Origin: Oribacterium sp. NK2B42
GTDB lineage: Bacteria > Bacillota > Clostridia > Lachnospirales > Lachnospiraceae
NCBI RefSeq assembly: GCF_000424445.1
Contig: NZ_KE384191.1
Coordinates: forward strand, 1-50,454
Length of the DNA stretch: 50,454 nucleotides
Direction of reading: 5' to 3'
Shown here: one piece after another, positions 8,581 to 18,840 of the stretch
Layout of the letters: each line of letters opens with the position of its first letter
Position numbering within the stretch: the stretch's first letter is position 1
Position numbers and translations under genes: made by a program
The notes under the pieces: generated by a model
What the model saw: only the letters and a program-made list of their open reading frames with translations
The model's database searches: none
What the model was told of the DNA's origin: nothing

Positions 8581-8609
8581 TTGTACATTTTGTCTTAAAG
8601 TGCTAGTAT
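8581..8609 (+). promoter_or_regulatory. Promoter of the glycerol operon
   Basis: TTGTAC (8581-8586), a 17-nt spacer, then TGCTAGTAT with TAGTAT as -10 (8604-8609) and a TGn extension. It lies immediately upstream of the leader terminator at 8641-8694. Confidence 0.5.
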
Positions 8610-8640
8610 ACATATATAAATATTTTGCCACGGAGAGTAG

Positions 8641-8694
8641 AGAGTATGGCAGTAAGCAGTTTATGAAGGCTGTTTACTTGCTGTACTCTTTTTT
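8641..8694 (+). terminator. Leader terminator (attenuator) before glpK
   Basis: AGAGTATGGCAGTAAGCAG (8641-8659) pairs with the complementary 20-nt stretch at 8670-8689 (CTGTTTAC...GTACTCT) to form a long imperfect stem, followed by six T. It lies between the promoter and glpK, in an untranslated leader of about 165 nt. In Bacillus subtilis, glp operons carry a leader terminator that the antiterminator protein GlpP overrides in the presence of glycerol-3-phosphate. The same logic is inferred here; no glpP gene is in the window. Confidence 0.65.
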
Positions 8695-8779
8695 GTGCCC
8701 AAAACGAGGTAAAACATGCCGTATCGTGCTGATGTTAGTAAAAGAATCTTATAAGTAACTTTAACGGAGGAATATATAA

Positions 8780-10273
<1,494 letters not shown>

Positions 10274-10300
10274 TAGTTATTTATAAGGAGATAATAAATC

Positions 10301-11746
10301 ATGACTTACGATGTGATCATTATCGGTGCAGGTGTCACCGGTGCGGCCGTGGCGAGAGAGCTTTCCCGCTACAATGTTGAAGTATGTGTTCTCGATAAGG
10401 AAGAGGACGTATGCTGCGGTACTTCAAAAGCAAACAGCGCCATTATTCACGCAGGCTACGATGCTGAGCCGGGATCAAACATGGCAAAGATGAACGTTCG
10501 CGGAAATTACATGATGGATCAGCTCTGCAAGGATCTGGATGTTCCTTTCAAGAGAAACGGTTCCCTGGTTGTATGTATCAATAAAGAAATGCTTCCGGGA
10601 CTCAAGGAGCTATACGATAAGGGCGTTAAGAACGGCGTTCCCGGCATGAAGCTTTTAAGCAGGGAAGAAGCTCTCGCAATGGAGCCGAACCTTTCCGACA
10701 ACGTTCAGGGTGCTCTTTACGCAGAGACAGCTGGGATTATCTGCCCATTCAAGCTGAACATAGCCATGGCAGAGAATGCCAATGTTAACGGCGTTGACTT
10801 CCGTTTCAATACCAGGGTTGAGAAGATCAAGAAGGGTACTGATGGTCTCTGGCATCTCCGCACCAACAACGGTGAGTACAAGACAAGATATGTTGTTAAT
10901 GCAGCCGGCGTTTACGCAGATGTATTCCACAACATGGTAAGCGAAGAGAAGATTCATATCATAGAGCGCCGCGGAGAGTATTATCTCCTTGACAGAACAG
11001 TAGGGGATCACGTAAGTCACACAATATTCCCTCAGCCCAATAAATTCGGAAAGGGTGTTCTGGTAGCACCTACAGTACATGGAAATCTCCTTGTAGGACC
11101 TACAGCCATCGACCAGGATGACAAGGATGCAACAAACACAACTCAGTTTGGAATGGATCAGATAACAGCCAAGGCTTCTGAGAATGTAAAGAACCTTCCG
11201 TTAAGAAGTGTTATCACTTCCTTCTCAGGACTTCGTGCTCATGAAGATCATCAGGAATTCATCCTTGGAGAGGTTAAGGATGCACCGGGCTTCATCGACT
11301 GCGCAGGTATCGAGTCACCGGGACTTTCAAGCTCACCGGCAATCGGAGAGTATATCGGAAATATGCTCCGTGACATGATGAACCTTACAGCAAAGGAAAA
11401 CTGGATCTCAACAAGAAAAGACGTGCTTGATCCTAAGAAGCTTTCATTAGAAGAAAGAAATGAACTTATCAAGAAGAATCCTGCATACGGTCAGATCATC
11501 TGCAGATGCGAGTCTGTAACAGAGGGTGAGATACTTGATGCCATTCACAGACCTCTCGGCGCACGTTCACTGGACGGCGTAAAGAGAAGAACCAGAGCAG
11601 GAATGGGACGCTGCCAGGCAGGTTTCTGCAGTCCCCGTGTAATGGATATCCTTGCAAGAGAGCTTGGACTTCCACTTACAGAGATCACAAAGAGCGGCGG
11701 AAAGTCAAACATAGTGCTTGAGCACTCCAAGGAGGTAGCAGAATGA
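10301..11746 (+). CDS. FAD-dependent glycerol-3-phosphate dehydrogenase, GlpA-like with BFD domain
   Basis: This 481-residue flavoprotein begins with the dinucleotide-binding motif VIIIGAGVTGAAVARELSRY, followed by CGTSKANSAIIHAGYDA, as in GlpA/LhgO-type DAO oxidoreductases. Residues about 395-455 form a BFD-like [2Fe-2S] domain with CRC and CQAGFC cysteine pairs (ICRCESVTEGEI, GRCQAGFC). It most likely oxidises glycerol-3-phosphate to dihydroxyacetone phosphate and passes electrons to the partner encoded next. The gene lies 27 bp after glpK and overlaps the following gene by 4 bp (ATGA), indicating translational coupling. Substrate is inferred from context; the DAO fold also serves 2-hydroxyacids. 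Confidence 0.85.
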   Translation: MTYDVIIIGAGVTGAAVARELSRYNVEVCVLDKEEDVCCGTSKANSAIIHAGYDAEPGSNMAKMNVRGNYMMDQLCKDLDVPFKRNGSLVVCINKEMLPGLKELYDKGVKNGVPGMKLLSREEALAMEPNLSDNVQGALYAETAGIICPFKLNIAMAENANVNGVDFRFNTRVEKIKKGTDGLWHLRTNNGEYKTRYVVNAAGVYADVFHNMVSEEKIHIIERRGEYYLLDRTVGDHVSHTIFPQPNKFGKGVLVAPTVHGNLLVGPTAIDQDDKDATNTTQFGMDQITAKASENVKNLPLRSVITSFSGLRAHEDHQEFILGEVKDAPGFIDCAGIESPGLSSSPAIGEYIGNMLRDMMNLTAKENWISTRKDVLDPKKLSLEERNELIKKNPAYGQIICRCESVTEGEILDAIHRPLGARSLDGVKRRTRAGMGRCQAGFCSPRVMDILARELGLPLTEITKSGGKSNIVLEHSKEVAE

Positions 11747-13011
11747 ATAATGTAGATATCGTAATAGTCGGCGGAGGACCCGCAGGTCTCGCCGCAGCAG
11801 TAGCCGCAAAGAAAGCCGGCTGCGACAGCATTCTCATCCTTGAGAGAGACGGAGAGCTGGGAGGAATCCTTAATCAGTGTATCCACAACGGATTCGGTCT
11901 TCATACATTTAAAGAGGAGCTTACAGGTCCCGAGTACGCAGACCGCTTCATCCGGCAGGCCCTGGATCTTAACATTGAATACAAACTGAACACCATGGTC
12001 ATGGACATCTCACCAGAGAAGGTCATCACAGCCATGAACCGTACAGACGGAATGTTCCAGATCCAGGCAGGAGCAGTTATCCTCGCCATGGGCTGCCGCG
12101 AGCGTCCCAGAGGAGCCCTCAATATCCCGGGCTACAGACCCGCCGGAATCTTCTCAGCAGGAACCGCACAGAGACTTGTTAATATCGAAGGCTACATGCC
12201 CGGAAGAGAAGTTGTCATCCTGGGTTCCGGAGACATCGGACTCATCATGGCACGCCGTATGACTCTTGAAGGCGCAAAGGTAAAGGTTGTTGCCGAGCTT
12301 ATGCCTTACTCAGGCGGACTCAAGAGAAACATCGTACAGTGCCTTGACGACTACGGAATTCCTCTCAAGCTTTCACACACAGTCATAGACATCGAAGGCA
12401 AGGAGCATATCTCAGCTGTAACCATCGCTGAGGTTGGACCTGATCGTAGGCCGATTCCCGGCACAGAAGAGAGATACACCTGTGACACACTTCTTCTTTC
12501 CTGCGGACTTATACCTGAGAACGAGCTTTCACAGTCCGCCGGCATTGAAATGAGCCGCATCACCTCAGGCCCTGTTGTAAATGAGAGCCTCGAGACCAAT
12601 GTTCCCGGTATCTTCGCTTGTGGCAACGTTCTTCATGTTCATGACCTCGTTGACTACGTTTCCGAGGAAGCCGGACGTGCCGGAGAAAACGCTGTGAAGT
12701 ATGTAAAGGGACAGCTTGACGAAAATGCTTCAGGAAAGCTCATTAAGCTTGCTGCAACCGATGGTGCAAGATACACAGTTCCTTCAACCATCGATCCGGG
12801 CCGTATGGATGAGAATCTGACAGTCCGATTCCGTGTCGGTGATGTATATAAGGATTCCTACGTTTCTGTATATTATGGAGATGAGAGAGTTCAGCACAGA
12901 AAGCGCCAGATTCTGGCACCGGGCGAGATGGAGCAGATCATTGTTAAAAAGGAAGACCTGCTGGCAAGACCTGAGATGGAGACCATAACCATCAAGATTG
13001 AAAAAGAGTAA
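11743..13011 (+). CDS. NAD(P)/FAD oxidoreductase, GlpB-like partner
   Basis: This 422-residue protein has two Rossmann motifs: VGGGPAGLAAAVAAKKAG near the N-terminus for FAD, and ILGSGDIGLIMARRM at about residues 160-175 for NAD(P). CIHNGFG after the first motif is typical of this subfamily. It overlaps the upstream dehydrogenase gene by 4 bp and precedes the DUF1667 gene closely. In anaerobic Firmicutes this trio accompanies glpK and is taken to replace the respiratory GlpD, coupling glycerol-3-phosphate oxidation to a soluble or membrane acceptor. The electron acceptor cannot be determined here. Confidence 0.85.
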   Translation: MNNVDIVIVGGGPAGLAAAVAAKKAGCDSILILERDGELGGILNQCIHNGFGLHTFKEELTGPEYADRFIRQALDLNIEYKLNTMVMDISPEKVITAMNRTDGMFQIQAGAVILAMGCRERPRGALNIPGYRPAGIFSAGTAQRLVNIEGYMPGREVVILGSGDIGLIMARRMTLEGAKVKVVAELMPYSGGLKRNIVQCLDDYGIPLKLSHTVIDIEGKEHISAVTIAEVGPDRRPIPGTEERYTCDTLLLSCGLIPENELSQSAGIEMSRITSGPVVNESLETNVPGIFACGNVLHVHDLVDYVSEEAGRAGENAVKYVKGQLDENASGKLIKLAATDGARYTVPSTIDPGRMDENLTVRFRVGDVYKDSYVSVYYGDERVQHRKRQILAPGEMEQIIVKKEDLLARPEMETITIKIEKE

Positions 13012-13024
13012 GGAGAATAGAATT

Positions 13025-13393
13025 ATGGAGCAGAGACATTTGACCTGTATCGGCTGTCCCATGGGCTGCCAGCTCACAGTCGAGATGGATAAAGGAGAAG
13101 TTCTCTCAGTAGCAGGAAACACTTGCAAGAGAGGTGACATATATGCAAGAAAAGAGGTTACAAATCCTACCAGGATCGTGACTTCAACCATAGCAGTTAA
13201 AGAAGGTGACAAGGAAAGAGTTTCCTGCAAGACAGCAAATGACATTCCAAAGGACAAAATCTTCGCAGTAATGCAGGACATCAACCACGCAGTTTGCAAG
13301 GCACCAATCAGCATCGGTGACGTTCTCATCGAGAATGCAGCAGGCACCGGCGTAGCTGTAATCGCAACACGCGACATCAGAAAAATATCTTAA
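13025..13393 (+). CDS. DUF1667 cysteine-rich electron-transfer-like protein
   Basis: The product has 122 residues. The N-terminus carries LTCIGCPMGCQLTVE, a C-x2-C-x3-C motif, with a further Cys near residue 37, suggesting a metal or iron-sulfur site. DUF1667 proteins are almost always encoded next to the GlpA-like/GlpB-like pair, as here, so a role as a third, electron-transferring subunit is likely but unproven. The start is ATG 13025, with AAGGAGAATAG upstream; an in-frame upstream extension from 12998 overlaps the preceding gene and lacks a ribosome site. The operon ends at the terminator at 13401-13457. Confidence 0.85.
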   Translation: MEQRHLTCIGCPMGCQLTVEMDKGEVLSVAGNTCKRGDIYARKEVTNPTRIVTSTIAVKEGDKERVSCKTANDIPKDKIFAVMQDINHAVCKAPISIGDVLIENAAGTGVAVIATRDIRKIS

Positions 13394-13400
13394 ATAATTA

Positions 13401-13457
13401 AACGGGCTCTGATTTGCACATAGAAGAAGATGTGTGAATCAGAGCCTGTTTATTTAA
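13401..13457 (+). terminator. Terminator of the glycerol operon
   Basis: AACGGGCTCTGATT (13401-13414) pairs with AATCAGAGCCTGTT (13437-13450) over 14 positions (one G-U), followed by TTATTT. Confidence 0.85.
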
Positions 13458-13542
13458 ATTAAAACCACGAGAACCTTGTTTGTTGAAAATCATCACCACG
13501 TCCACACTTTCTTAAACAAAGATCATAAGTTCCAAATTAGAT

Positions 13543-14130
13543 TTGATTCAGAACTGATTATTATCCAAGTGGGTCAAAAATCTGTAAACTTTTCAATGAC
13601 TGCAATTCATTTATCTTGATAATGAAGTTAACCATAGAGTTATTATTCGTTGATTCCACACACGGTTTTATAAATATGAATCAAAACCTAAGATTGCTTT
13701 CATTGACTCCAAATCCGGCTTTATCCATCTGAGGTCATTCCACTGGCTTACTTTCATTGACTCCAAATCCGGTTTTATCCATCTGAGGTCATTCCACTGG
13801 CTTACTTTCATTGACTCCAAATCCGATTTTATCCATCTGAGGTCATTCCACTGGCTTACTTTCATTGACTCCAAATCCGATTTTATCCATCTGAGGTCAT
13901 TCCACTGGCTTACTTTCATTGACTCCAAATCCGGTTTTATCCATCTGAGGTCATTCCATTGGCTTACTTTCATTGACTCCAAATCCGGTTTTGTCAATCT
14001 GAAGTCAATCCACTGACTAATATTAATTGACTCCATATCCCGTTTTATCCATCTGAAGTCAACCCACCGGCTTTTTGTTTTTGACTTCAAGTCAAGTAAT
14101 ATCCATCCTGAGTCATGCCGGGAGATGGTT
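13543..14130. repeat. 54-bp tandem repeat array with decayed flanks
   Basis: The TTGACT(C/T)C(A) start of each unit falls at 13703, 13757, 13811, 13865, 13919, 13973, 14027 and 14081, exactly 54 bp apart. The five or so central units are nearly identical; units after 13973 and before 13703 (near 13650, 13596, 13543) are progressively diverged. There are no spacers, so it is not a CRISPR array. Because 54 is a multiple of three, long reading frames arise on both strands; none has a convincing start. It lies between the glycerol operon terminator and the diguanylate cyclase gene. Similar sequence is at 1-115. Confidence 0.85.
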
Positions 14131-14364
14131 TTTATCGTATTCGAGGCCGAACCTATCCATTTGTTGTCAAATTCTAAACCTTATATTGGCAAATCCTAAA
14201 CCTTATATTGTCGAATCAGAATCCGGATTAAATCTTCACAGAATAATTATTCCAATATTAATATAAAACTTATAAATCAAATGTTTTATCACGAAATACT
14301 ATATATAGTAATTTAGAAACGAATTATTGTGTTCAGATTTCTTAACTAAATTAATAATATGTGA

Positions 14365-14465
14365 GCATACAAGAGCAAGCGTAAGTGAAAGAGCAAGTAA
14401 AAGCGCAGATGCAAGTAATAACGCAGATGCAACTAAAAGCGCAAATGCAAGTGAAAGTGCAAAAA
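14365..14465 (+). repeat. Short degenerate AAGxGCAAxTG-type repeats
   Basis: A run of imperfect 6- and 12-nt units of the type GCAAGTGAAAG/GCAAATGCAAG. It would read as an Ala/Ser/Lys/Asn/Asp-rich string if translated (ASESA/ADASNN), but that frame ends inside the next gene and has no clear ribosome site. It lies in the leader of the diguanylate cyclase gene. Confidence 0.45.
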
Positions 14466-14484
14466 GCAGAGGAGACCCACCACC

Positions 14485-16017
14485 TTGGACAAAAATAAGA
14501 CTATCACCAACCAGAACCGGAATTCTCCGGAAAACTCAACAAAATACAGAGAATTCATAAATAATAACAGGGTTAAGCTCAATAAATACCTGAATAATAT
14601 ACTGTGGTTCTGTATCCTTACGGGACCTGCAATTGCAGGCGGAGTCTATGCCGGAGTTTTTCGTAAAGTTCAGATGATTACTTGTCTTCATATCTCACTG
14701 ACCATGCTGATCATCGCACTTGTTCATTATTACCTGAGACGCTGGAAACCGGCATCAGCCTGGGTGAGTATGTTTGCTCTTTTGGCTCTGGAAATTCTCC
14801 TCTTATACATGTGTTACGCCCATGTAGGCATTCATCTTACATGGTTCTCAGTGCCTGTACTGTCACTGCTTTTCTGCGACAAGTGGTTTTATCTCACCAC
14901 AGTCATTACAAATTATTTGGTGATGGTGCTTGGAACCTTTATCACTGCGCCGTACTATGGAGCATTAAGAACAGACTTTAGTTCGATCACATCATATTTC
15001 ATAAATATGATTGTCGGACTGACCATTGAGACTGTTGTGATGCTTGGAGTAGGCTATGGACTTCTGAGAACCATGAACAGGTATCTCGAGGATATGTTCA
15101 ACCAGAATCAGACCATTGAGGACGACAAGGTGAAGTTGAAAGATCAGCTTCGTATTTTATTTTCCATGGCGGAGATATATGACAATGTAAACCTCCTGGA
15201 TTTTAAAAAAATGACGGAGATGTCTTTGCGGGAGGAAGTCCCTGTGGAACACGAACTGAATCTGAACTCATATAACCACTCCATTATGAACCGCAAGTTA
15301 AAAATGGAAGTAATTCACAAATATGTTAATGATTTCCAGAGATTTACCAATATAAAAACAGTCCAGAAAAGACTCATCGGAAAAAAATACATTTCTTATG
15401 AATTTGAAAGTATCTTCTCGGGATGGTACAGGGCACTGTATATCCCGGTTGAAACAGACGAAAAAGGTGTTCCTCAGGTAATCATATACACACTGCAGAA
15501 TATTGATGAAGATAAAAAACGTGAAGAGCATCTCGTCCGTATATCCATGACGGATGAACTCACCAGACTTTACAACAGAAGATGCTTTGAAGAGGATCTT
15601 ATAAGTATAAGAAACAACGGAATGGAAGATGACTTTGTCATCTATTCAGTCGATGTTAACGGTTTAAAATCCGTGAATGATAATATAGGCCATGCCGCAG
15701 GAGATGAGCTTATAAAAGGTGCGGCAGACTGCATGTCCCTGGTTGTGGCAGGAAACGGTCGCGTTTACAGAACAGGAGGAGATGAATATTTCATCATCGC
15801 ACATACAACAGAACCCGAAAAACTAAAAGAAGGTATCTTATCAGAAGCGGCAAAGTGGCATGGCAAGCTGGTTGAGCAAATGTCTATATCCATAGGATAC
15901 GCCACCCACAAAGAAAATTCTGAAGCTAATGTTGACGACCTGGAGCGACTGGCTGATAAGAAAATGTACGAAGACAAAGACCGGTACTATCAGGAAAACG
16001 GCCTGATCAGACGTTAA
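14485..16017 (+). CDS. Membrane diguanylate cyclase (GGDEF)
   Basis: The 510-residue protein makes cyclic di-GMP from GTP. The N-terminus has several hydrophobic segments (about residues 35-190), so the sensor part is embedded in the membrane. A middle region (about 210-340) resembles a PAS-like or linker domain. The GGDEF domain occupies about 345-505, and the active-site loop is intact as G431-G-D-E-Y435. No RxxD inhibitory site is visible just upstream of the loop. The start is TTG at 14485, supported by AGAGGAG at 14468-14474; no ATG fits. A second diguanylate cyclase is encoded at 27723-29375. Its targets could include the pilus genes of this region, but that is inference. Confidence 0.9.
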   Translation: MDKNKTITNQNRNSPENSTKYREFINNNRVKLNKYLNNILWFCILTGPAIAGGVYAGVFRKVQMITCLHISLTMLIIALVHYYLRRWKPASAWVSMFALLALEILLLYMCYAHVGIHLTWFSVPVLSLLFCDKWFYLTTVITNYLVMVLGTFITAPYYGALRTDFSSITSYFINMIVGLTIETVVMLGVGYGLLRTMNRYLEDMFNQNQTIEDDKVKLKDQLRILFSMAEIYDNVNLLDFKKMTEMSLREEVPVEHELNLNSYNHSIMNRKLKMEVIHKYVNDFQRFTNIKTVQKRLIGKKYISYEFESIFSGWYRALYIPVETDEKGVPQVIIYTLQNIDEDKKREEHLVRISMTDELTRLYNRRCFEEDLISIRNNGMEDDFVIYSVDVNGLKSVNDNIGHAAGDELIKGAADCMSLVVAGNGRVYRTGGDEYFIIAHTTEPEKLKEGILSEAAKWHGKLVEQMSISIGYATHKENSEANVDDLERLADKKMYEDKDRYYQENGLIRR

Positions 16018-16092
16018 ACTGAAATAATATACAGAAATCCACCGGGAGTTATTCAACAGAGACGATTCAAAAAGACAGGGGTGATTTGGGGG

Positions 16093-16851
16093 ATGAAACT
16101 GAATACAAAGGTCAAAACAGGGATTTTGATCACACTATATACATATGTGATAATGTCGACGGCAGGTGCATTAACCTCATATGCTGAAGGCTGGAAAAAC
16201 AATTCCGGTGTCTGGCAATGGGTTAAGGATGACGGGACCGTCGCCACCGACACCTGGAAATCTGCCAACGGCTACTGGTTTTATCTGGATTCCAGCGGAA
16301 ACATTGCCAAAAACAAACTTATATCAGAAGAAACAAAAGACAGCATCGATTACTACTATGTAGATTCCAACGGTGCACTCCTTAGAGATTCCTGGAAAGC
16401 AATCCCCATAGACCAGTCTGAGAAAAAGAACTACAAGGCTCAGTACTGGATGTACTACTTCGGAAATGACGGAAAAGCTTATAAATCCGATAAAAACTTC
16501 TCGGATGATGACATTAAAACCATCGAAGGAAAGAAATATGCATTCGACAAAAACGGACGTATGCTATACGGCTGGATCGATTCCTCCGATGTCAAACAGC
16601 AGGACTATGATTCCATCGCATGGGTCTTTTCGGATTACTACTTTGGTGAGTGGAATGACGGTCACATGCAGGAAGGCTGGCTGCAGCTTCCTGTTTACGA
16701 AAGAAAAGACGGTGCCACCAGAGAATACTGGTTCTACTTTGATTCCAACGGAAAGAAAGTGAAAAGCAAGACAAGGATCATAGACGATTATTATTACGCT
16801 TTTGAAGACGACGGTCATATGTCCAGAAGCTGGAAACCGAAAGCAGAATAA
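16093..16851 (+). CDS. Secreted cell-wall-binding repeat protein
   Basis: This product of about 252 residues has a signal peptide (TKVKTGILITLYTYVIMSTA, cleavage likely near SYAEG). It then consists of choline-binding-type repeats rich in Trp, Tyr and Gly (GVWQWVKDDGTVATDTWK, GYWFYLDSSGNI, YWFYFDSNGKKV). Such repeats bind choline or other wall polymers. No catalytic domain is attached, so it may be a wall-structural or adhesive protein. ATG 16093 is preferred over the GTG at 16081 because AGGGGTGAT lies at a normal distance. It starts 75 bp after the diguanylate cyclase gene with no terminator between them, so co-transcription is possible. Confidence 0.8.
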   Translation: MKLNTKVKTGILITLYTYVIMSTAGALTSYAEGWKNNSGVWQWVKDDGTVATDTWKSANGYWFYLDSSGNIAKNKLISEETKDSIDYYYVDSNGALLRDSWKAIPIDQSEKKNYKAQYWMYYFGNDGKAYKSDKNFSDDDIKTIEGKKYAFDKNGRMLYGWIDSSDVKQQDYDSIAWVFSDYYFGEWNDGHMQEGWLQLPVYERKDGATREYWFYFDSNGKKVKSKTRIIDDYYYAFEDDGHMSRSWKPKAE

Positions 16852-17149
16852 TTATTATATGAATCGAAAACTGATACCTGTATCAGATTGAAGATTACAT
16901 GAATCTGGAAGCCTGATACCTGAAACAATTTGTTTTCTAAAAATTTTGTAAAAAATCTCTTATTAAGAGAATGCTTTAACCGATAAATATTAGAAGAAGG
17001 TTATTTTTGTATTGAAGGGCAACCTGGAGCTTACATGTTGTGTATGGTCTAAAGCAGGGAGGCATCAGCCAAATAGTGATATCATATAACAAAGACTGCT
17101 CTTTAAGACGAATACGAGGAAAAGATCATTTTAAATCGAGGGAATACGA
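16852..17149. other. Intergenic region, little visible
   Basis: About 300 bp, AT-rich. A small perfect hairpin CTGATAC/GTATCAG lies at 16871-16886 without a T-run, and the same CTGATACCTG string recurs near 16912. No gene or clear terminator seen. Confidence 0.3.
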
Positions 17150-17758
17150 ATGAGCGAATTAACAAATGAGCAAAAGGATATTTTGGGAGAGATCGCAAAT
17201 ATCAGCATGGGAAACGCAGCTACAAATCTTAGCATGATGGTTAATAACCCTGTAAACATCACTACCCCGGGCGTGAGCATCATCAGCAGAAAGAATGCTT
17301 TGGATGATTATGAAAAGACCTGTATCTTTGTACAGATCCATTACGTTAAAGGTCTTTACGGAAACAATGTTTTCATCCTGCAGGAGCCGGATGTTGTCGC
17401 AATTACAGATTTAATGATGGGTGGTCCTGGAAGCAGTGAAGGAGAGGTGAATGATATGCATCTGAGCGCCATCTCCGAAGCCATGAACCAGATGATGGGT
17501 GCATCGGCAAGCTCTCTTGCTACACTGCTTGACCGGTTGGTTGATATAAGCCCGCCTGAAGTATGTAAGATCGATGTAGACAGTATCAAAACATTTGAAA
17601 GAATATTCGATTCGGTGTCGGAGCAGTTTGTTAAGGTCGCATTCAAGATGGATATCGGTGATCTGATACATTCAACCATGGTGCAGCTTTATCCTATACC
17701 CTTTGCTGTTGAAATGTGTGAGAAATTCTCTGTTAAGAAGAAAGCCGGACAGTACTGA
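17150..17758 (+). CDS. cheC: CheC-type chemotaxis phosphatase
   Basis: The 202-residue protein contains both CheC/FliY active-site signatures: D-ILG-E-IA-N in the first half (TNEQKDILGEIANISMGNAA) and S-AIS-E-AM-N in the second (AISEAMNQMMGASASSLA). Both have the acidic/Ser, Glu and Asn residues needed to dephosphorylate CheY-P. The FliN-like C-terminal domain of FliY is absent, so this is a free CheC-like phosphatase. It is not next to other che or fli genes; a pilus-motility or response-regulator role is possible. AATCGAGGGAATACG provides a moderate ribosome site. Confidence 0.85.
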   Translation: MSELTNEQKDILGEIANISMGNAATNLSMMVNNPVNITTPGVSIISRKNALDDYEKTCIFVQIHYVKGLYGNNVFILQEPDVVAITDLMMGGPGSSEGEVNDMHLSAISEAMNQMMGASASSLATLLDRLVDISPPEVCKIDVDSIKTFERIFDSVSEQFVKVAFKMDIGDLIHSTMVQLYPIPFAVEMCEKFSVKKKAGQY

Positions 17759-17995
17759 TAGTTTATGTTATCAAAGATAAAATGCATATATGGGATCTCC
17801 TGAGTTTAATTGGGGTATTAGCCTACAAAACTCTCATAAACAGATATATAAAGCGGAATAATAAAAGTAATTTATAAAGTTTATATTTTTTTAATGTTTT
17901 TTTTGAAAAAACTACTTATATATTGTTTGCTATTTAGTATTTCTATACTATAATTAACTCATAAAAGACTATGTACGTAATGCGTAGCATTGACT

Positions 17996-18019
17996 TTAAC
18001 GGCGAAGGAGAGTCGTTAA
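17996..18019 (+). promoter_or_regulatory. Small hairpin in the leader of the 18040 gene
   Basis: TTAACG (17996-18001) pairs with CGTTAA (18014-18019), just upstream of the ribosome site ACAAGGAGG (18025-18033). A TATAAT lies at 17949-17954 upstream. Function uncertain. Confidence 0.3.
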
Positions 18020-18039
18020 CCATTACAAGGAGGTTCAAA

Positions 18040-18552
18040 ATGAGTTATCAGGCAATTGAGGGTGTAGCCAGATACGATAACCAGGAACGGATCAGTACGG
18101 AAAGCCGTTGGCAGCAGTATTTGGAGTTACGGAGCCGTAACAACCAGAAGCTGGATCAGACATATCAGTCTGAGAACAGGAAGTTTCAGAATGAGAATTC
18201 AGATGAAGCAAAAGAAGAGAATAAGCTTCTTTTTGAGCGTCCGAATCAGCAAAATCTTGATCAGTTAAAGCGTAAGGCTGACTCAGGACAGAAGCTGTCT
18301 TCTGATGAAAAGGCTTATCTCCAGCAGTATGATCCCGAGTCTTATCGTAAGGTTACCGAAAGGGAAAGTGAGTTAAAAGAGTATAAGCGTATTTTAAGGC
18401 AGGCCAAATCCAAAGAAGAGATACGTAATGCAAAGATTAGTCATGCTAAGGTGGCTTATGGCAATTTTGAGGTTTTAGCAGAAAGCAATTATGCTTTGGA
18501 TAGTGATTATCTGGTGGATGAGGAAAGATCTACTTATGACCGGGTTGTTTGA
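18040..18552 (+). CDS. Hypothetical charged, helical cytoplasmic protein
   Basis: The 170-residue product is rich in Gln, Glu, Lys and Arg and has no signal peptide or membrane segment. Long helical stretches (for example residues 20-60 and 85-140, with ESELKEYKRILRQAKSKEEI) suggest coiled coil. I do not recognise the family. ATG 18040 is chosen because AAGGAGG sits 6 nt upstream; an upstream in-frame start at 17971 lacks a site and would include the leader hairpin. The gene is monocistronic and ends at the terminator at 18631-18668. Confidence 0.7.
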   Translation: MSYQAIEGVARYDNQERISTESRWQQYLELRSRNNQKLDQTYQSENRKFQNENSDEAKEENKLLFERPNQQNLDQLKRKADSGQKLSSDEKAYLQQYDPESYRKVTERESELKEYKRILRQAKSKEEIRNAKISHAKVAYGNFEVLAESNYALDSDYLVDEERSTYDRVV

Positions 18553-18630
18553 TTTTAAGCAACAAGTTTCTTTTGAGTGAGGAAAGATGCGTATGGTCAG
18601 AGAGATGAAGTTTATTAATAGAAAATCATA

Positions 18631-18668
18631 AGCTTCTGAGATAATTAAATATCTCAGGAGCTTTTTTA
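18631..18668 (+). terminator. Intrinsic terminator
   Basis: AGCTTCTGAGATA (18631-18643) pairs with TATCTCAGGAGCT (18650-18662), followed by TTTTT. Confidence 0.85.
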
Positions 18669-18741
18669 ATTGGAAATCCAAGGTTTAGCAGGGCTTTACA
18701 AAGTTATTTAAAAGATCCGTCCGCGATAGCTCTTTAAAAAA

Positions 18742-18787
18742 ATCCACCGGGGACGGTTCTCGCCGGCGAGAACCGTCCCCGGTGGAT
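18742..18787. repeat. 46-bp perfect palindrome, REP-like
   Basis: Two 23-nt arms with no spacer: the left arm begins ATCCACCGGGGACGG and the centre is CGCCGGCG. The GAACCGTCCCC motif is a recognisable dispersed-repeat type in clostridial genomes and recurs at 6524-6535. A-runs flank the element, so on the minus strand it could also back up the terminator of the 18841 gene. Confidence 0.7.
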
Positions 18788-18821
18788 CAAAAAAAAAGGT
18801 CTTGCGCTTTGCGCAGGACCT
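18788..18821 (-). terminator. Terminator of the minus-strand wall-binding gene
   Basis: On the minus strand AGGTCCTGCGC (18821-18811) pairs with GCGCAAGACCT (18807-18797) around an AAA loop, followed by a run of T (18796-18788). Confidence 0.85.
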
Positions 18822-18840
18822 AAAGCTCATAAGTTATATA

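Noticed and set aside
13668-14090. 140-residue minus-strand protein made of 18-residue repeats
   Set aside because: The 54-bp unit is a multiple of three, so any stop-free unit gives an open frame; the plus strand is open too. No ribosome site was found, and the start would be TTG.
13543-14130. CRISPR array
   Set aside because: Units follow directly without unique spacers, and no cas genes are near.
14327-14560. 77-residue Ala/Ser-rich protein
   Set aside because: It overlaps the start of the diguanylate cyclase in another frame, has no good ribosome site, and is explained by short DNA repeats.
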